Assembly: GCA_024114885.1 (NCBI GenBank)
Contig: CP099432.1
Coordinates: forward strand, 310,001-374,000
Length of the DNA: 64,000 nt
Direction: 5' to 3'
DNA from: Septoria linicola
Lineage: Eukaryota > Ascomycota > Dothideomycetes > Mycosphaerellales > Mycosphaerellaceae
Both the position numbers and the translations under genes were made by a program. A model generated the notes under the pieces. It was not told the origin of the DNA, did no database searches, and saw only the letters and a program-made list of their open reading frames with translations. Positions 10,240-23,900 of this stretch are shown here, piece by piece. Numbering within the stretch: position 1 is the first letter of the stretch; each line of letters begins with the position of its first letter.

Positions 10240-13200
10240 CTAATTAGAAGCGTTATAATTCCTTAACTCCTAAGTCTTAAATACTATCTATTAGTCTAAG
10301 CTATTAAGTAAAGCGCTCGTACTTATTATAGTTAAGCGCCTTCGTTAATCTATCTACCTTCTAATACTCTATTATAATCTACTAGATAGTAATAGTATTA
10401 TCTACTAACTTCTTACGAATAAAGTAGAACTTAATATCTATATACTTAGTACGAGCTTTAGTAGCTCTACTATTACGTAGCGTAATATCGATTACTAGCT
10501 AGTTATCTTTATAGATAGTTATTAGAAACACCTTCTTATATCCTAGCTCTTTTATAGTATTACTAAGTATAACGGCTTCTTTAGTCGCGAGTACTATTTA
10601 GACGTATTCGGCTTCTATACTAGAGTAAGTAACGATTAGCTATCTACTAGACTTCTAGAGAATTAGTAAGTTACTAAGTATAAAGATAAAACCCTCTATT
10701 AATCGCCTATTATCTACGTCGTCGGCCTAAGACGCGTTAACGTAGTATAATAGCTTATCGTTATTATTACTACCGAGCGTAATACTATAGCTAGTATTAT
10801 AGACTAAGTACTTTATAACGCGTATAGCTGCCTCTAGGTGTTCTAGCGTAGAGTTTCCGAGATAGCGCGAGAGATAGCCTATATAGTAGGCAATATCTAG
10901 TCTTATAATTATAGCTAGCTATAGAAGCTTACTAATAATTATTTAGTATTACTTCTAAAGTAAAGCGGTAGCTTAGTAGCCCTTAGAAGCCTTACGGAGT
11001 CCGTGCCTCGCTTATAATAGTATATATAGTAGTAAGGAGACCTTAATTTAGTACTTCTTACTAAGACAGTCTATATAGGTAGTCTAGCTAATAAATATAG
11101 TATTAGAGCTACGGACAATATTTATTCTAAGATAGTAGTATACTAGTCTAAGCTCGTAGATCTTAAAGCGGTCTCTTAGTTAATTAGCTATAGTATTTAG
11201 TTCCTTAGTCGTACTAATAGCGATTATATCGTCGATATAGATAGCGATCGTAACCTCGTCGTTATAGAACACGTATATATTAGTACTAATTACTATAAAA
11301 CTAATAGAAGCTATAAACTTCTTAAGTTCTTAGTACTAAAGAAGTAGCGATTACTTAAGTCCGTAGAGCGCTCTCTTAAATAGGTAGACCTTACTGTATA
11401 TCTTAAAACTATATAGTATCTAGACATAGATATTACGCTTATTAATTAGTACGTTAAGAAACGCTATAATTACGTTAAACTACTAATAATCTAAACCCTT
11501 TATTACTATCTATATTAATAGTATATAGACTATTACCGGCTTAACTACTAGCGCGTAGGTCTCGTTATAATTAATACCTTTACGTTATATAAAACTATAT
11601 ATAACCTAGCGTGCTTTATAGCGTATAATGTTACCTTAAGCGTTACGCTTAATAGCGAATACCTAGCGTCTTTATAGGACGTTATAACCTACTAGTTTAT
11701 CTACTTCTTACTATATATTATTGTCTATTAAGCTCTTTATCTCTTTAACCGCTATAGTATACTACTCCTTTACCTATAGTAATAATATAGCTACCTTATA
11801 GGACTATAGTATCTTGATTTCTTAACTATTACTAGCCTATATAGAGGCTATAAACGCGTAGACAGCCTCGTATAGTATACTAGCAATATAGCTATTCTAC
11901 GAGTCTCGAACGTGCGCGGGTAGTCGTCTTGTACGGTTAGAGCGGCGTAGTACTAGTAGTTAGACCTCGAGTTATTAAGAGGCGACTATTACGTCTTTAA
12001 TAATATCTTTAATATCGTTATTTAGTAGCTCCTCGTTATATATAGGAGCCTCTAGAATAATATAGATATCTACTTATAGCGTAGGGTCGTCTAGTTAAGT
12101 GTCGCTTACTTAATTAATTATATTTAAAAGGAAGAAGTCGCTAAATTCCTCTATATCGTTAATAGCTTTATTAACGAGTAAAGTGTTAGTAAACTTAACG
12201 TCCTTAGTACGTATAATACGATTACTAATAAGTATACGATAGAGAGAGTAGTTATAATAACCTACTAATTAACCTACCTTACTACGAGCTTTAAACTTAT
12301 CGCCTCGAGCTATATTATAGTCGTATATAATAGCTATAGTACCGTAAGCTCTTAGATAATCAAGTCTAGGCTTGTATTACTATATAGCCGCTTACGAGGC
12401 GATAATAGCGTATAGCGTATTATTAAGCGTCTATAAGTAAGTAATATTAAGTAGGTAGACCGTAGTAGAGACTACTTCTAGCTACTACTTCTTTACGAGT
12501 CGTATAGTAAGTATAAGCTTACGCGCCTTTATACTAATAATATAGTTACTTACCTCTACGCGTCTATTCTATATTAATAAGTTTAGTACTATAATACGTA
12601 GTTAAATACCGTTATCTATAGCCTATTATAATAGCGCGTTTCTACTATACTCGCGCTCTCTATTAAGTACGTAGATTAGAATACTAAGGTTAAGTTAAGT
12701 CTATACGTACTAATAGTATTACTTAAAGAACATCGCTATAGATAACTTGAAGCGTAACGTATAAACGTGTCGGTAAAGTAAAGTTAAGTCTATAAATAGA
12801 GTATAATACTTAGAGCCGTCGTAGGCTAATATTAATACCGTAACTACGTCTATATAGATAATAGTATATATTTAAGTCGGTCGGTTACGTAGAATATAGC
12901 TATATACGTATTAAGCGAGTACTTAGCGATATAGTAAGTAGTTAGTCGTCTTACCTATACCTATAATATAGATTTAGCCGTTAGTAGCTATCTTGTCGAG
13001 CGTTAATTAATAAGGGTAACCGAGTCGGTCGTACTACTCGTCTACTATTACTAAGAGTACTCTAGGTTAAGTACGTAAGTTAGTAAGTACTATTTAAACT
13101 AGCGTATTAATCTATAAATATAGTAAGCCGTCTTACTTTATAACGCGTATAATAGTAACTATATTACTATTCCTACCTCTTATATAAAGTGTCTAAAGCT

Positions 13201-14560
13201 CTATTAAGTAATAATAACGCTTATTATAGAGTTATTCTATAGAAATTAGGTTAGCTACGAGGCCTAGTATAAATAACGCGTTTATAAACTATATATCTTG
13301 TCTAGTAATACGTAGCTTAATCGTATAGCGCGTAGTAGCTATAAGTTAACTATTACCTGTCTTAATATAGATAGTATATAGCGTACTATTAACGATAACC
13401 GATTTATTATACGTTATATATATTGTCGCGCCGGAATCGACTACCTAAGCGTTAGAGCTTAATACGGCTTATAAAGCGCGTACTATTAACTCGTTAAGGA
13501 TAATATCGGTTAAAGCTATAAATATACGCTACGAGTCTATAGTCGTAGTTATATTAAGTTATAAGTAGTTACTTCTAGACTGTCCTTAAGTAGACTTCTT
13601 CTATTATTACTTCTATAGACTACGACGACATTCTATCGTTATATAACTAGTCGTCGTAATATAGTTATCGTAGTAGAGGGTAGGATTCTTACCTTTATAG
13701 TAGTCCGCTACGATATAGCTAATCTTACTATAGTTATTATACTTCTTCGTACCTTCTAAATTCTACTTCGTAGGCTTTACTATATTAAAAGTAGTCTCTA
13801 ATCGTATACGTATAAACTATTTATTATTAGTAGTAGCGATAACCGACTCGAGTATAAGTTCTTTCTTATTACGTAGCTATATACGCTATATCTAATAGAA
13901 GGCTTCTAATAGTAGGTAATAACTAAGTAAACTAATTATCTAGTAGGCTACGAATATATCTATAATAGTAGCCTTCGTATCCTTTAGGTTATTAACCTTA
14001 CGCCTAAATTCGTTAGTAAACTTCTTAATATCCTTACTATTAAAGTAGTATTCTAGGAACTCCTCGAAGTCGCTAAAGTCGCGTATAAAACCCTATTAAC
14101 TATAGGTCTTCAAGAGTTGCTCTCTAACCTTCTTAGAGGTTTTAAGAGTAGTAAGTATAACATAGACGTAATTAGCGTATTATATAAGTATATATAGGCG
14201 TGCTTATTAGTCTCTTACGACCTATTTATCTACCTTGTCTTTAAAGGCTTCTTATATCTCGTCCTTGTTTTAGACGAGTAGTTTAGTACGTAATCCGTTA
14301 ATATAGTAGAGTAGTCTCGTGCTCTAGAGTACTAATTTAATTAAATCTTCCTATTAGATCTAATTCTCTAACCCCTTTAGCTTAAAGCCGATAGAGGGAA
14401 TAGTATTAGTAGATATAGTACTTAATATAGTACCTCGGAGGGTCTTCGAGTCGCCTTATTAAAGGTCTTTTAAATCGTCTACTAGAGGTCTTTTAAGTCG
14501 CCTACTAGAGGTCTTTTAGTTATACTAGATAGCGCTACTCTTACGAGTAGTAGTACGAGG
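10240..14560 (-). pseudogene. Copia gag-pol polyprotein, RIP-inactivated
   Basis: Reading the minus strand through RIP-type stops shows Ty1/copia order. RNase H is at the left end, with the SSIEAEYV signature near 10,600-10,635 and a KYIDIKFYFIRKK-like tail near 10,420-10,450. Reverse transcriptase has IAIYIDDII at about 11,220-11,250, so the catalytic Asp pair is preserved here. Integrase and protease regions should lie between about 12,300 and 13,600, and gag near 13,600-14,550, by position. Stops are TAG or TAA where CAG, CAA or TGG would be expected. No frame of useful length remains, so the element cannot move on its own. Confidence 0.85.
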
Positions 14561-14570
14561 GCTTATAACT

Positions 14571-14684
14571 AGTTAATATAATTATTATTATAAAGAAGTA
14601 ACTAGCTACGGAAACCTCGAGTTACGAATACGTATCGATATTCTTAGTACGCTAAAGTGCCTAAGGTATCTATACTAATTAAGT
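14571..14684 (-). repeat. 5' LTR of the minus-strand copia element, RIP-mutated
   Basis: Differs from the left LTR at 15 sites, all CpA-to-TpA on one strand or the other. One TpG (in AAAGTGCC) remains. Flanked on the right by the target duplication TCTTG. Confidence 0.92.
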
Positions 14685-14690
14685 TCTTGA

Positions 14691-15807
14691 CTTACTCGTT
14701 AGAGTTATTAAGTATTCTAGCTATAGTCTCTTTTAAGACTATATATAATTTCTACTATAGCCTTAGTAGAGTATCTTAACGTTATAGAAGGAGTAGCTAT
14801 ACGATAGGAACGTTTCCTAGTACCTACCTCGCTACCTTAATATAGATGTCCCTCTAGCTACGATATATTATATTTAGATTATACGATACAGAGATATAGA
14901 CGTATATTCGTTACTCTAGCTATTCGCACGACTAGCTAACGTCGTAAGACCTTAGTAGACCTAAATAGAATACGCCTTTTCCTACGTACCTATCTAAAGT
15001 ACTAAGTACCTAACCTCCTAAGTAATAGCGAGTAATATAGAGCTAAAGCTAAGATAGAAGCGTATTATAAGGCTAATTAATTACCTAGGTCCTATCTAAG
15101 CGAAATAACTAGCTCTATATATCTTACGCTTACTAAATAGTAAGTAACTCTACTCTAAATAGCTAGAGTTATAATACTAATCGATAGTCTACTACTTACT
15201 ATTATCCTAGGAATAGTTATAGAAGATAGTAGAGATAGTAGGTATATATAGCTTCCTATAAACTAAGGTAGTACTCTAAGTAATCGCTAGTAGCGTATAA
15301 GAGGGCGGTAGCGAGTATCTATATCCGAGCCTTTTCTCTACTAGTATCGCTAGTTCTCTTACTATAGTAAAGTTATTATATATAGGACGTCGGAGAATAG
15401 GCTACGATATTAGCCTACGTTATTACTATTCGAGGTATAGGAGGAGTAGATAATAAAGGTCTACTCCTATAGGAAAGGTCTCGTCCTTAGAGTATTTACT
15501 CGATATACCTTCTTATAACCGAGCTAGAGTAGCCGTTAGTACTTAGGAATATAATATAATATTAAGTAGGAACTATAAGTCTTTAGTAGTACCTTAGACT
15601 AGGATCGATAATAATACTACTTAACTTAGTCGAGCTCTAGAGCCTATTCGCGTCCTATTATAGACCTCTAAACTACTCTAGTAAACTTAGAATTAGTACC
15701 TTATTAGCGTTAGACTTCTTGTTCTCGACTTAGTAGCTCCGATATCTCTAGGCTAGCTTATAGATAGACAGATACTAATTAAGAGTAGTATTTGTCTAAT
15801 TAGTATA
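14691..15807. repeat. RIP-degraded DNA between two copia elements, unidentified
   Basis: About 1.1 kb almost free of CpA and TpG. It lies between the copia element ending at 14,684 and the target duplication TAATC of the next element. Before those insertions it was contiguous with the DNA right of 28,417, so it may be the 3' side of the hAT relic there or another repeat. No motif recognised. Confidence 0.6.
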
Positions 15808-15812
15808 TAATC

Positions 15813-16089
15813 TATTAAGAATATATCCTAGATAGTTAGTCTAGATATAGACTTCTAAGCATAGTTCTAGATGCCTAAGGCATCTACCTAAGGCTTAGTA
15901 AGAGGTATATCTTGCTTCTCTTTCTTCTCTTCTTAGATAACTAACTTAATTAACTTTGTATTTAGTTCCTAGTATATTACTACTATACTATATATATAAG
16001 TTAGTTTAAGATTGATCCCCTATTCTTCTTTACTACGCTATACCCTCCTTGACATTATATAGTATATAATACGCCCTCTACTTTTAATA
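15813..16089 (+). repeat. Outer copia 5' LTR
   Basis: 277 bp. It starts TATTAAGA, where the other three copies have TGTTAAGA (a RIP change of the terminal TG), and ends CTTTTAATA, presumably once AACA. It is preceded by the target duplication TAATC. Confidence 0.93.
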
Positions 16090-16107
16090 GGTTATAAGCC
16101 CGGGTTT
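16090..16107 (+). other. Primer-binding site of the outer copia, half-tRNA type
   Basis: GGTTATAAGCCCGGGTTT follows the 5' LTR directly. With the RIP change undone it reads GGTTATGAGCCC, complementary to the anticodon loop (CAU) and stem of initiator tRNA-Met rather than to a tRNA 3' end. Drosophila copia and yeast Ty5 are known to use this half-tRNA priming. The tRNA assignment is from memory of iMet sequences. Confidence 0.6.
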
Positions 16108-16109
16108 AT

Positions 16110-19100
16110 ATACTAAATAGGAGCAACCTATATTAGTATAGGTTACTTATATCCCTTATAGTTCGTAGAAAACATTTAGGGCCTAGAAGTTTCCCTAACT
16201 ATATTACTAACGAAGCTAGTTTGCACCTAGTAGTATACAAGTTAGTAAAGATCTCTATAAGATAGTAGTATGTTTCTACTTTATTAATACCTGCCTAGTT
16301 CTCTACTATTACACCTAGTATTACTAGAGTTAGAAGAGGCTACTTAGCCTTCCTACTACCTAGTAATAGAAACTCTACTAAGAGAGAAAGATCTAAGTCT
16401 TAGTAATTTCCTAAATACGAGGAATCCCTGTCCCTTAGAGCTAGTCTCCTTACTATAAGAAATTACTCTTCTCTAGAATCCTTAGCTAGTCTAAAGCATT
16501 CTACTAATTATTTATTCTATTTACCTATTTCTATAATAGACTAAGAGGATAAGAAGAGCTAAAGGATTCTAATCCTAGATAGAACTAACTAGAAGAGATA
16601 GTTCAAGCTATAGATAGACAAGCTAGAAGGGAAGGACTAGTTCTAGGCAATTAGCTAACTAATTATTAGAGGGAACCTATATATAGTTTAGTAGGACACT
16701 AGTCTCTAGATGTATATTACTTAGAATCAACACTTCTTAAAAGATAATATAGTATATAGGTTTAGTATTAGATATAGTATTAGTAAAGATAATAAGATAG
16801 AGCTAGAGACATAGTATATTACTATACTAGTAGCTAAGATATAGGTAATTCTCTAGAATAAGTATAATAGAGTCCTAAAGTCCTATACTATAGGTCTAAT
16901 TAAGCAGTTTATTATATTTAGGATATTATCTAATAAGACAATTAGGGAAGTATAGAGACACCTTAGAGGCCTAGGTAAGAGGATTACTAAGATTAATCCT
17001 TAGAAAGCTTACTACTAGAGCTAAGAGAAAAGGCTAAAATATCTCCTATAGTCCCTACCTATATTATACTAAGTAGCTAAGGATACTATTATAACCTAAC
17101 TATCCTTAGATATAGATACTATTCTCCTTCTACTTAAGTCCTAAGAGGTAAGAGATAATCTAGATAAGATAGACATAGGTCTAGCTATATTCTATTCTAG
17201 GCAGCTCTACTAAGGAAAGTCCCTACTAATATACTAGCTCTATAAGAAAGGGAAGTACTAGTTAAAGGATTGTCCTAACCTCCCTACTACTAAGAAACTA
17301 TCCTAGTAGAGAAATAGTACTAAGAACTAGAAGGACCCTTAGGGATTATTCCTTAGAGGGAAGGTTAGAAGATCCTCTTTACTAAGGAATACTAGACATA
17401 TTAAGAAAGCTGTCTATAAGTTATTATTATATAATAAGCTAAAGAAGGTTATCTAGAAAATAGGCAAGTAGCTCTAGAGGATAGAAAAGTCTAGAAAGCT
17501 TCTAAAGAAAGGATTTTTAGCCTAGGAGTCTAGTTCTAGTTCTAATTCTAGAACTTACTCTAGTTCTAGAAGTAATAATAATTCCCTATTAGAAGATAAT
17601 AACTAAGATAAATTAGCCTATTCTATAATTAAGGCTAAAGGCAAGTTATTACTCTAAGAATAGCTCTTAGATTCCTATACCTTATTCTATATAACTAACT
17701 AACTATCTTTCTTTAGATTAGTAAAGCTACTAAGGAAGAAAGTATAGATTAAGGTAGGAGGAGGATACCTCTATATAACCTACTCTAGACTAGTATAGAT
17801 AAAGGGAATCTTAGGAGGAGAAGTTCTACTTAATAGAGTACTATTTGTTCCTAATCTTAGAGTAAATCTTATATTATAGGATTAGTTTAGTAAGTAATTT
17901 AGAGTCTAGAAGCCTAATTTTACTCTTACCTCCCTAGATAGCTAAACAGTTATAAAGACCAAGCTAGTTAGAGGTGTTCTATTTATTAGTAAGATATTAC
18001 CTCTCCTATAGGAAAAGTTATATTACTTACTATATAATCCTATAGAGGTTAATAATGCCTATACTACTCTATTAGAGAAGGATCTAAAATAGTAGGAGCT
18101 ATAGTATAGAAGATTTGTATACTTTAGAAGAGGGTTACTCTTAAACCTTTATAAAGTTACTAACCTAAAGGAAAGAATTCTAATCTCTAACTAGGAAGAG
18201 TATAAGTATAGGATCTATATAATAGGTAAGATAAAGAAACACCTAGGTAAGTCTATTAAGAGAAGACCTAAAAGACTAGCCCTTATATTAGTAGATATCT
18301 ATAGACTATTACTATTATTAGTAAAAGGTTTTATATAGTAGCTTAAGATTATTAATAACTTCTTAAGAAAGAAATAGGCATTTCTACTTAAGGCTAGATT
18401 AGATATACTAACTGCTCTTTAGAACTAGAGGATTAAGGTAGAAAGGTAGTTAGTAGCACTCCTTAAGTCTATAAGGGCTAATAATGCTAGAGAGATTACT
18501 ACTTTAATTAAATAGTAGGAGAAGGACTTTAGAATTACCCTTAAGCTAACTAAGGCCTATAATTCACTCTAGAATAGAGTAGTTAAGAGGTCTATCTAAA
18601 TATTAGAGGCCTCTATTAGAGCAATACTTAAAGAAAGTAAGATACCTATTAAGTTTTAGCTAGAAGCCCTTAAAGCATAGGTATATATAAGGAACAAGCT
18701 TCTAAATAGACCTAATATTAAGGGATTCAAGCTCTTACCTAATAAAGCTTTTAATAGGATCAAACTAATAGTCTCCTACCTTAAGGTATAGGGATATAGA
18801 GCTATAGTATATATAGATATAAGAGTATAGCCTTAGTAGGTAAGGAGTAATAAACTAATAAATAGAGGAAAGGATACTATGTTTATTAGATACTATAATA
18901 ATATAGTAAAGGTATAGAAGTTCTAGGAGCTAGATATAAAGGCTATTAAGTAGTATACTAATACAATCTTCTTTAAAGATAAGCTAGGTAGAGAATTAGA
19001 CTTAAATATTAAGATTAAGAATCTCCCTAGTTTAGCTCTAGAAAGAAGACCTATTAGAAGGCTAAGAACTATTAGCTAGCCTACTCTATAAGCTAGTAGA

Positions 19101-20671
19101 AGTACCCTAGGTACTCCTAGTCTAGGCTAGTAGAAGCCTCCTCCTCCTTAGCTATTAGTATAGGTTTAGGAAGGAAAGAAACTCTTTATATAACTTCTAC
19201 CTCTACTAGAAGATATAGGAGAGTATAGAAAATTCCTAGACTAAGGGAAAGTTAAGAAAGAATCTAAGAATTCTACCTAAGAAACTATAGAGGTAGATTA
19301 GAAGCAGATAGCTCTAAGGTAAACTCTTAGAAAGAGGAAAGTATCCTAAGAACTTAATAGATTTAACTAGAAGCTAAAGCTAATTAGGCTTAAGCTAGAT
19401 TAGAATAGTTAGCTAGATAAGGAAATACTTCTAGAGTATTAGGCTTTCTTCTTAGCTATAAGCTCTATTAACCTAGGTATCCTATAGGACCTAGAATTCT
19501 TAAAGGAAGTTAAAGAGATTATATTCTTAGCTACTAAAGAAGTAGGAATATATAAATAGGAGGTTCTAATCCTAAGGAACTATAAGGAAGTAGTAAGTAA
19601 TCCTAAGTAAGGTTATCTCTAGTAAGAAGCTATTTAGAAGGAGCTAGATATACTTATAAGTAATAATACCTAGACTATAGTAGTCCTACTAAAAGAGGCT
19701 AACCTAGTTACCTTAAGATAGGTCTTTAATATTAAGAGAAAGCTTAGTAGAGCTATTAAAAAGTTCAAGGTAAGACTAGTTATAAGAGAGTTCTCCTAAA
19801 AGTATAGAGTAGACTATATAGAAACTTTTGCCTCTATAGTTAGGTAGGATACTCTAAGAGGATTTATAGCTATAGTCTATAAGAAGGACCTAGTTCTACA
19901 CTAAGTAGATATAAACAATGCATTTATAGAGAGTACCCTATATAAGGACATCTATATAATCCTACTACTAGGTATTAACCTACTAACTAGTATAGTCTTA
20001 TAAGTTCTAAGGAGTCTCTATAGGCTAAAGCAAGCTATAAGAGACTAGAATCAGCTATATATATTAAAGCTAAAAGGAATAGGATTTAGATAATTAGAAG
20101 TAGACCTATATCTTCTAATCTATAAGAAAAGGAAAGACCTAATAATCCTAATCTATATTAATAATATACCTATTACTATAGAGAGACTAGAAGATGTCCT
20201 CTAGTTTAAAGACTAACTTAGTAAGGTCTTTAAGATTAAAGATCTTAGAGAACTAGACAAGATTCTTAGAATAAGACTAACAAGAAATAGATAGTAAGGC
20301 TAGCTAAAACTTAACTAGAAGCACTATATCTAAGAGAACCTAGCTAAGATAGGAATAGGTTAAGAGACTATATTACTAACTCTTTTACTAATAGACAGCT
20401 ATAAAAGTCTAAAGCCTACTAGACTAAATAATAAAAGGTATAATAAATAGGAGTACTAATCTATTATTAGAATATAGATATAGCTTATAACTATTATAAG
20501 ACTAGATATTTTATTTGCCCTTAGAAGATTAAGCTCCTATATTAGTAATCTAATAGTAGGACATATAAAGGCTCTAAAGAAGCTAACTAGATACCTAAGA
20601 TCAAACCTAGACCTTAGTCTAAGATACTTAAGGAATAGTTAAGGCTTTCTTACTAGATATATAGACTCTAA
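16110..20671 (+). pseudogene. Outer copia gag-pol, 5' part, interrupted
   Basis: Reading through RIP-type stops gives a gag region, a zinc-knuckle-like DCPN stretch near 17,270, an integrase region (LALILVDIYRLLLLLVKGF near 18,270-18,330), and reverse transcriptase with AFIESTLYKDIYIILLLG near 19,920-19,975, SLYRLKQA near 20,015-20,040 and IYINNIP near 20,150-20,170. The catalytic YxDD therefore reads YINN. The frame breaks at the inner insertion between reverse transcriptase and RNase H. Differences from the inner copy appear to be transitions. Confidence 0.87.
20667..20671 (+). other. Target-site duplication of the inner copia (TCTAA)
   Basis: TCTAA at 20,667-20,671 is repeated at 26,971-26,975. 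The uninterrupted site in the inner copy (about 25,548) reads TCTGA, so the sequence is the element's own coding region with a TpG-to-TpA change. Confidence 0.9.
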
Positions 20672-20949
20672 TGTTAAGAATGTATCCTAGATAGTTAGTC
20701 TAGATATAGACTTCTAAGTATAGTTCTAGATGCCTAAGGCATCTACCTAAGGCTTAGTAAGAGGTACATCTTGCTTCTCTCTCTTCTCTTCTTAGATAAC
20801 TAACTTAATTAACTTTGTATTTAGTTCCTAGCATATTGCTACTATACTATGTATATAAGTTAGTTTAAGATTAATCCCCTATTCTTCTTTACTACGCTAT
20901 ACCCTCCTTAACATTATATAGTATCTATAAACGCCCTCTACTTTTAATA
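20672..20949 (+). repeat. Inner copia 5' LTR
   Basis: 278 bp, starting TGTTAAGAATG and ending CTTTTAATA. It is followed by the primer-binding stretch GGTTATAAGCC at 20,950. Confidence 0.93.
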
Positions 20950-20959
20950 GGTTATAAGC

Positions 20960-23900
20960 CTAGGTTTGTGCACTAAATAGGAGCAACCTATATTAGTATA
21001 GGTTACTTGTATCCCTTACAGTTTATAGAAAACATTTAGGGCCTAGAAGTTTCCCTAACTATATTACTAACGAAGCTAGTTTGTACCTAGTAGTATATAA
21101 GTTAGTAAAGATCTCTATAAGATAGTAGTATATTTCTACTTTATTAATACCTGCCTAGTTCTCTACTATTACACCTAGCATCACTAGAGTTAGAAGAGGC
21201 TACTTGGCCTTCCTACTACCTAGTAATAGAAACTCTACTAAGAGAGAAAGATCTAAGTCTTAGTAATTTCCTAAATACGAGGAATCCCTGTCCCTTAGAG
21301 CTAGTCTCTCTACTATAAGAAATTACCCTTCTCTAGAATCCTTAGCTAGTCTAAAGTATTCTACTAATTATTTATTCTATTTACCTATTTCTATAATAGA
21401 CTAAGAGGACAAGAAGAGCTAAAGGATTCTAATCCTAGACAGAACTAACTAGAAGAGATAGTTCAAGCTATAGACAGACAAGCTAGAAGGAAAGGACTAG
21501 TTCTAGGTAATCAGCTAACTAATTGTTAGAGGGAACCTATATATAGTTTAGTAGGACACTAGTCTTCAGATATATATTACTTAGAATTAATACTTCTTAA
21601 AAGACAATATAGTATACAGGTTTAGTATTAGATATAGTATTAGTAAAGATAATAAGATAGAGCTAGAGATATAGTATGTTACTATACTAGTAGCTAAGAT
21701 ATAGGTGATTCTCTAGAACAAGTATAATAGAGTCCTGAAGTCCTATACTATAGGTCTAATTAAGCAGTTTGTTATATTTAGGATATTACCTAATAAGACA
21801 ATTAGGGAAGTATAGAGACACCTTGGAGGCCTAGGTAAGAGGATTACTAAGATTGATCCTTAGGAAGCCTACTACTAGAGCTAAGAGAAAAGGCTAAAAC
21901 ATCTCCTATAGTCTCTACCTATATTATACTAAGTAGCTAAGGATACTATTATAACCTAACTATCCTTAGATATAGATACTGTTCTCCTTCTACTTAAGTC
22001 CTAAGAGGTAAAAGATAATCTAGATAAGATAGATATAGGTCTAGCTATATTCTATTCTAGGTAGCTCTACTAAGGAAAGTCCCTACTAATATACTAGCTC
22101 TATAAGAAAGGGAAGCACTAGTTAAAGGATTGTCCTAACCTCCCTACTACTAAGAAACTATCCTAGTAGAGAAATAGTACTAAGAACTAGAAGGACCCTT
22201 AGGGATTATTCCTTAGAGGGAGGGTTAGAAGATCCCTTTTACTAAGGAATACTAGACATATTAAGAAAGCTGTCTATAAGTTATTATTATATAATAAGCT
22301 AAAGAAGGTTGTCTAGAAAATAGGCAAGTAGCTTTAAAGGATAGAAAAGTCTAGAAAGCTTCTAAAGAAAGGATTTTTAGCCTAGGAGTCTAGTTCTAGT
22401 TCTGATTCTAGAACTCACTCTAGTTCTAGAAGTAATAATAATTCTCTATTAGAAGATAATAACTAAGATAAGTTAGCCTATTCTATAATTAAGGCTAAAG
22501 GCAAGTTGTTACTCTAAGAATAGCTCTTAGATTCCTATACCTTATCCTATATAACTAACTAACTATCCTTCTTTAGATTAGTAAAGCTACTAAGGAAGAA
22601 AGTATAGATTAAGGTAGGAGGAGGATACCTCTATATAACCTACTCTAGACTAGTATAGATAAAGGGAATCTTAGGAGGAGAAGTTCTACTTAATAGGGTA
22701 CTATTTGTTCCTAATCTTAGAGTAAATCTTATATTATAGGATTAGTTTAGTAAGCAATTTAGAGTCTAGAAGCCTAATTTTACTCTTACCTCCCTAGATA
22801 GCTAAACAGTTATAAAGACTAAGCTAGTTAGAGGTGTTCTATTTGTTAGTAAGATATTACCTCTTCTATAGGAAAAGTTATATTACTTACTATATAATCC
22901 TATAGAGGTTAATAATGCCTATACTACCCTATTAGAGAAGAATCTAAAATAGTAGGAGCTATAGTATAGAAGATTTGTATACTTTAGAAGAGGGTTACTC
23001 TTAAACCTTTACAAAGTTACTAACCTAAAGGAAAGAATTCTAATTCCTAACTAGGAAGAGTATAAGTATAGGATCTATATAATAGGTAAGATAAAGAAAC
23101 ACCTAGGCAAGTCTATTAAGAGAAGACCTAAAAGATTAGCCCTTATATTAGTAGATATCTGTAGACTATTACTATTATTAGTAAAAGGTTTTATATAGTA
23201 GCTTAAGATTATTAATAACTTCTTAAGAAAGAAATAGGTATTTCTACTTAAGGCTAGATTAGATATACTAACTACTCTTTAGAACTGGAGGATTAAGGCA
23301 GAAAGGTAGTTAGTAGCACTCCTTAAGTCTATAAGGGCTAATAATGCTAGAGAGATTACTACTTTAATTAAACAGTAGGAGAAGGACTTTAGAATCACCC
23401 TTAAGCTAACTAAGGCCTACAATTTACTCTAGAATAGAGTAGTTAAGAGGTCTATCTAAACATTAGAGGCCTCTATTAGAGCAATACTTAAAGAAAGCAA
23501 GATGCCTATTAAGTTTTGGCTAGAAGCCCTTAAAGCATAGGTATATATAAGGAATAAGCTTCTAAATAGACCTGATATTAAGAGATTTAAGCTCTTACCT
23601 AATAAAGCTTTTAATAGGATTAAACTAATAGTCTCCTACCTTAAGGTATAAGGATATAGAGCTGTAGTATATATAGATACAAGAGTATAGCCTTAGTAGG
23701 CAAGGAGTAACAAACTAATAAATAGAGGAAAGGATACTATGTTTGTTAGATACTATAATAACATAGTAAAGGTATAGAAGTTCTAGGAGCTAGATATAAA
23801 GGCTATTAAGTAGTATACTAATACAATCTTCTTTAAAGATAAGCTAGGTAGAGAATTAGACTTGAATATTAAGATTAAGAATCTCCCTAGTTTAGCTCTA

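Larger units (their letters stand above)
10014..14684 (-). mobile_element. Ty1/copia LTR retrotransposon, RIP-inactivated
   Basis: Direct repeats of 113-114 bp (10,014-10,127 and 14,571-14,684) bound the element, and TCTTG occurs on both outer sides (10,009-10,013 and 14,685-14,689; a sixth base A is also shared), a typical 5-bp target duplication. The coding strand is minus: gag side on the right, RNase H on the left. Next to the right LTR, on the minus strand, is a primer-binding-like TTATAAGCCC. Next to the left LTR, on the minus strand, is a short purine stretch (AGGGGTG). Nearly all internal CpA/TpG is lost from about 10,195 rightwards. The element is about 4.67 kb, slightly short for copia. 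Confidence 0.9.
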
